From NCBI GenBank assembly GCA_014378125.1, contig JACMOG010000921.1, forward strand, positions 1-7,458: a stretch of DNA of 7,458 nt. The letters are read 5' to 3'. The number at the start of each line of letters is the position of its first letter. Positions within the stretch are counted from its first letter, which is position 1. Position numbers and translations under genes: made by a program. The stretch comes from Vitreoscilla sp. (GTDB lineage: Bacteria; Pseudomonadota; Gammaproteobacteria; Burkholderiales; Burkholderiaceae). This document shows positions 6,265 to 7,458 of the stretch, piece by piece. The notes below the pieces were generated by a model that saw nothing but the letters and a program-made list of their open reading frames with translations, did no database searches and was not told the origin of the DNA.

Positions 6265-6446
6265 GCGCGGCCATCGAGTGGGGACGGGTTCACTATCGAC
6301 GCGCTTCGTGACAGCGTCACGGCATTGGCGATCGCATGTCGGAGGCATGTCCGTGTCGCGCTTGTCGTCGTGGCGTCATCGAGATGTCATGACCGCTTCA
6401 CGCACAGGCCCGAGGCTCGCAAGCTGTCTTCATCCTGTCTGCCGCG
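6265..6446. promoter_or_regulatory. Divergent intergenic region between glycosyltransferase and lplT
   Basis: These 182 bp must hold the promoters for both divergent genes unless the glycosyltransferase starts further upstream at 6348. Two candidate operator-like elements are visible: the inverted repeat CGTGAC-AGC-GTCACG at 6307-6321 and the direct repeat GCATGTC at 6334-6340 and 6345-6351. I could not assign -35/-10 boxes with confidence. Confidence 0.4.
6307..6321. promoter_or_regulatory. Candidate operator: CGTGAC-N3-GTCACG palindrome
   Basis: The two 6-bp arms match perfectly around a 3-bp spacer, 13 bp before the first of two GCATGTC direct repeats. The position between divergent genes fits a transcription factor site. 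No specific regulator family is claimed, and a 6+6 repeat in GC-rich DNA can occur by chance. Confidence 0.3.
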
Positions 6447-7458
6447 ATGCCCGCCTCCTTCCTGCTGCTGCTCGCGGCCCAGTTCATGTCGGCGCTGGCG
6501 GACAACGCGCTGCTCATCGTCACCATCGACCTGCTGCAACAGCGGGCGATGCCCGGGTGGCTCGCGCCGATGCTCAAGGTGGCCTTCATCGCGGCCTATG
6601 TGGTGCTCGCGCCGTTCGTCGGGCCGCTGGCCGATTCGCTTCCCAAGGCTCGGCTGATGGCGTGGATGAACGCGGTCAAGATCGGCGGCGTCGCGGCGCT
6701 GGTCATCGGCGTGCATCCGGTGGCGGCCTTCCTGGTGGTGGGACTGGGCGCCGCGGCCTATGCGCCGGCCAAGTACGGCCTGGCCACCGAGCTCGTGCGG
6801 CCCGACCAGCTGGTGGCGGCCAACGCCTGGATCGAGACGGTCGCCGTGTGCGCGGTGCTGCTGGGCACCGGCCTGGGCGGATTCCTGGTCAGCCCGTGGC
6901 TGCTGGCGCACGCCAGCCACGTCGTGGCCGACGCATTCGACCCCGTGCTGCCGTCGCTGCTGATCCTGCTGGGCGTCTACCTGCTCGCCGGCGTCCTCAA
7001 CCTGGGCGTGCCCGACAGCGGCGTGCGCCACGCCATCGCGTCGCTGCATCCACGCGCGATGGTGCGCGACTTCGTGCAATCCAACCGTCGGCTGTGGCGC
7101 GATCCCGAGGGCGGGCTGTCGTTGGCCGTCACCACCATCTTCTGGGGCGTGGGCGCCACGCTGCAGTTCGCCGTGCTGCGCTGGGCGCGCGAGAGCATGC
7201 ACCTGAGCCTGGACCGGGCCGCGTTCGTGCAGGCCGCGGTGGCGGTGGGCGTGATCGGCGGCGCCATGGCGGCGGGTCGTTGGGTGCCGCTGGCGCACGC
7301 CAGGCGCATGCTGCATGCGGGCGTGCTGTTCGGCGTGCTGATGATCGCGGTGCCCTTCATCACCGACCTGAACCTGGCCGTGGCGGTGCTGATCGTGGTG
7401 GGCGCCGTGGGCGGGCTGATGGTGGTGCCGCTGAACGCACTGCTGCAGGATCGGGGCA
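6447..7458 (+). CDS. lplT: Lysophospholipid transporter LplT, MFS family (5' 337 codons)
   Basis: LplT is an inner-membrane major facilitator protein that flips lysophospholipids inward for re-acylation, classically by Aas. The N-terminus MPASFLLLLAAQFMSALADN followed by ALLIVTIDLL matches the LplT start (AAQFLS-ADNALL). Further family landmarks are VVLAPFVGPLADSLPKARLM (about 52-71), GLGAAAYAPAKYG (about 99-111) and QLVAANAWIE (121-130), followed by repeated hydrophobic helices. The ATG at 6447 has no obvious Shine-Dalgarno sequence but matches the family start. The frame is open to the window end; relatives are about 390-430 residues, so some 60-90 residues are missing. Aas is not visible here; it could lie downstream or elsewhere. 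The gene is divergent from the glycosyltransferase. Confidence 0.9.
   Translation, partial: MPASFLLLLAAQFMSALADNALLIVTIDLLQQRAMPGWLAPMLKVAFIAAYVVLAPFVGPLADSLPKARLMAWMNAVKIGGVAALVIGVHPVAAFLVVGLGAAAYAPAKYGLATELVRPDQLVAANAWIETVAVCAVLLGTGLGGFLVSPWLLAHASHVVADAFDPVLPSLLILLGVYLLAGVLNLGVPDSGVRHAIASLHPRAMVRDFVQSNRRLWRDPEGGLSLAVTTIFWGVGATLQFAVLRWARESMHLSLDRAAFVQAAVAVGVIGGAMAAGRWVPLAHARRMLHAGVLFGVLMIAVPFITDLNLAVAVLIVVGAVGGLMVVPLNALLQDRG

Noticed and set aside
6387..7316. 309-codon minus-strand frame opposite lplT
   Set aside because: It is His/Gln/Arg-rich shadow sequence; the plus strand encodes clear LplT motifs and membrane helices.

Overview
The window is GC-rich bacterial DNA with G/C-ending codons. 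It holds a DUF1631-family gene, a PaoA/YagT-like aldehyde oxidoreductase small subunit and a stand-alone LplT transporter. Together these suggest a betaproteobacterium, most likely of the order Burkholderiales; this is inferred from gene content and composition, not from a marker gene.

Positions 1-366 (minus) hold the start of a paoA-like [2Fe-2S] subunit gene. It has a good ribosome binding site and a Tat signal, but it is broken by a frameshift and by an internal in-frame deletion of the iron-sulfur core. Positions 460-978 (minus) encode an unrecognised 172-residue protein with two similar halves. Divergent from it, 1115-1420 (plus) encodes a small DUF6496 protein with a histone-H1-like Lys/Ala/Pro tail.

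Positions 1438-2748 (minus) encode the last 436 residues of a PoxB-like thiamine-diphosphate enzyme. Its N-terminal PYR domain is absent. At about 2749 the homology stops, and a plus-strand coding-like 3' gene fragment begins (2750-2848, with a further coding-like block at 2849-2950). The simplest reading is a deletion that removed the 5' ends of two divergent genes. A four-helix membrane protein follows at 3027-3452 (plus).

The second half looks intact. An entire DUF1631 gene lies at 3549-5525 (plus) and is convergent with a family 2 glycosyltransferase at 5533-6264 (minus). A perfect 20-bp inverted repeat lies in the last codons of the glycosyltransferase gene. The lplT gene (plus) starts at 6447, divergent from the glycosyltransferase, and runs off the end of the window.

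The genes do not form one pathway and I see no clear new multi-gene system. The most informative signal is the gene decay or rearrangement in the first 3 kb: three lesions in two recognisable metabolic genes, next to small stress-type or unknown genes. An assembly artefact is a real alternative for each lesion. No tRNA, rRNA, CRISPR array or insertion sequence was seen.
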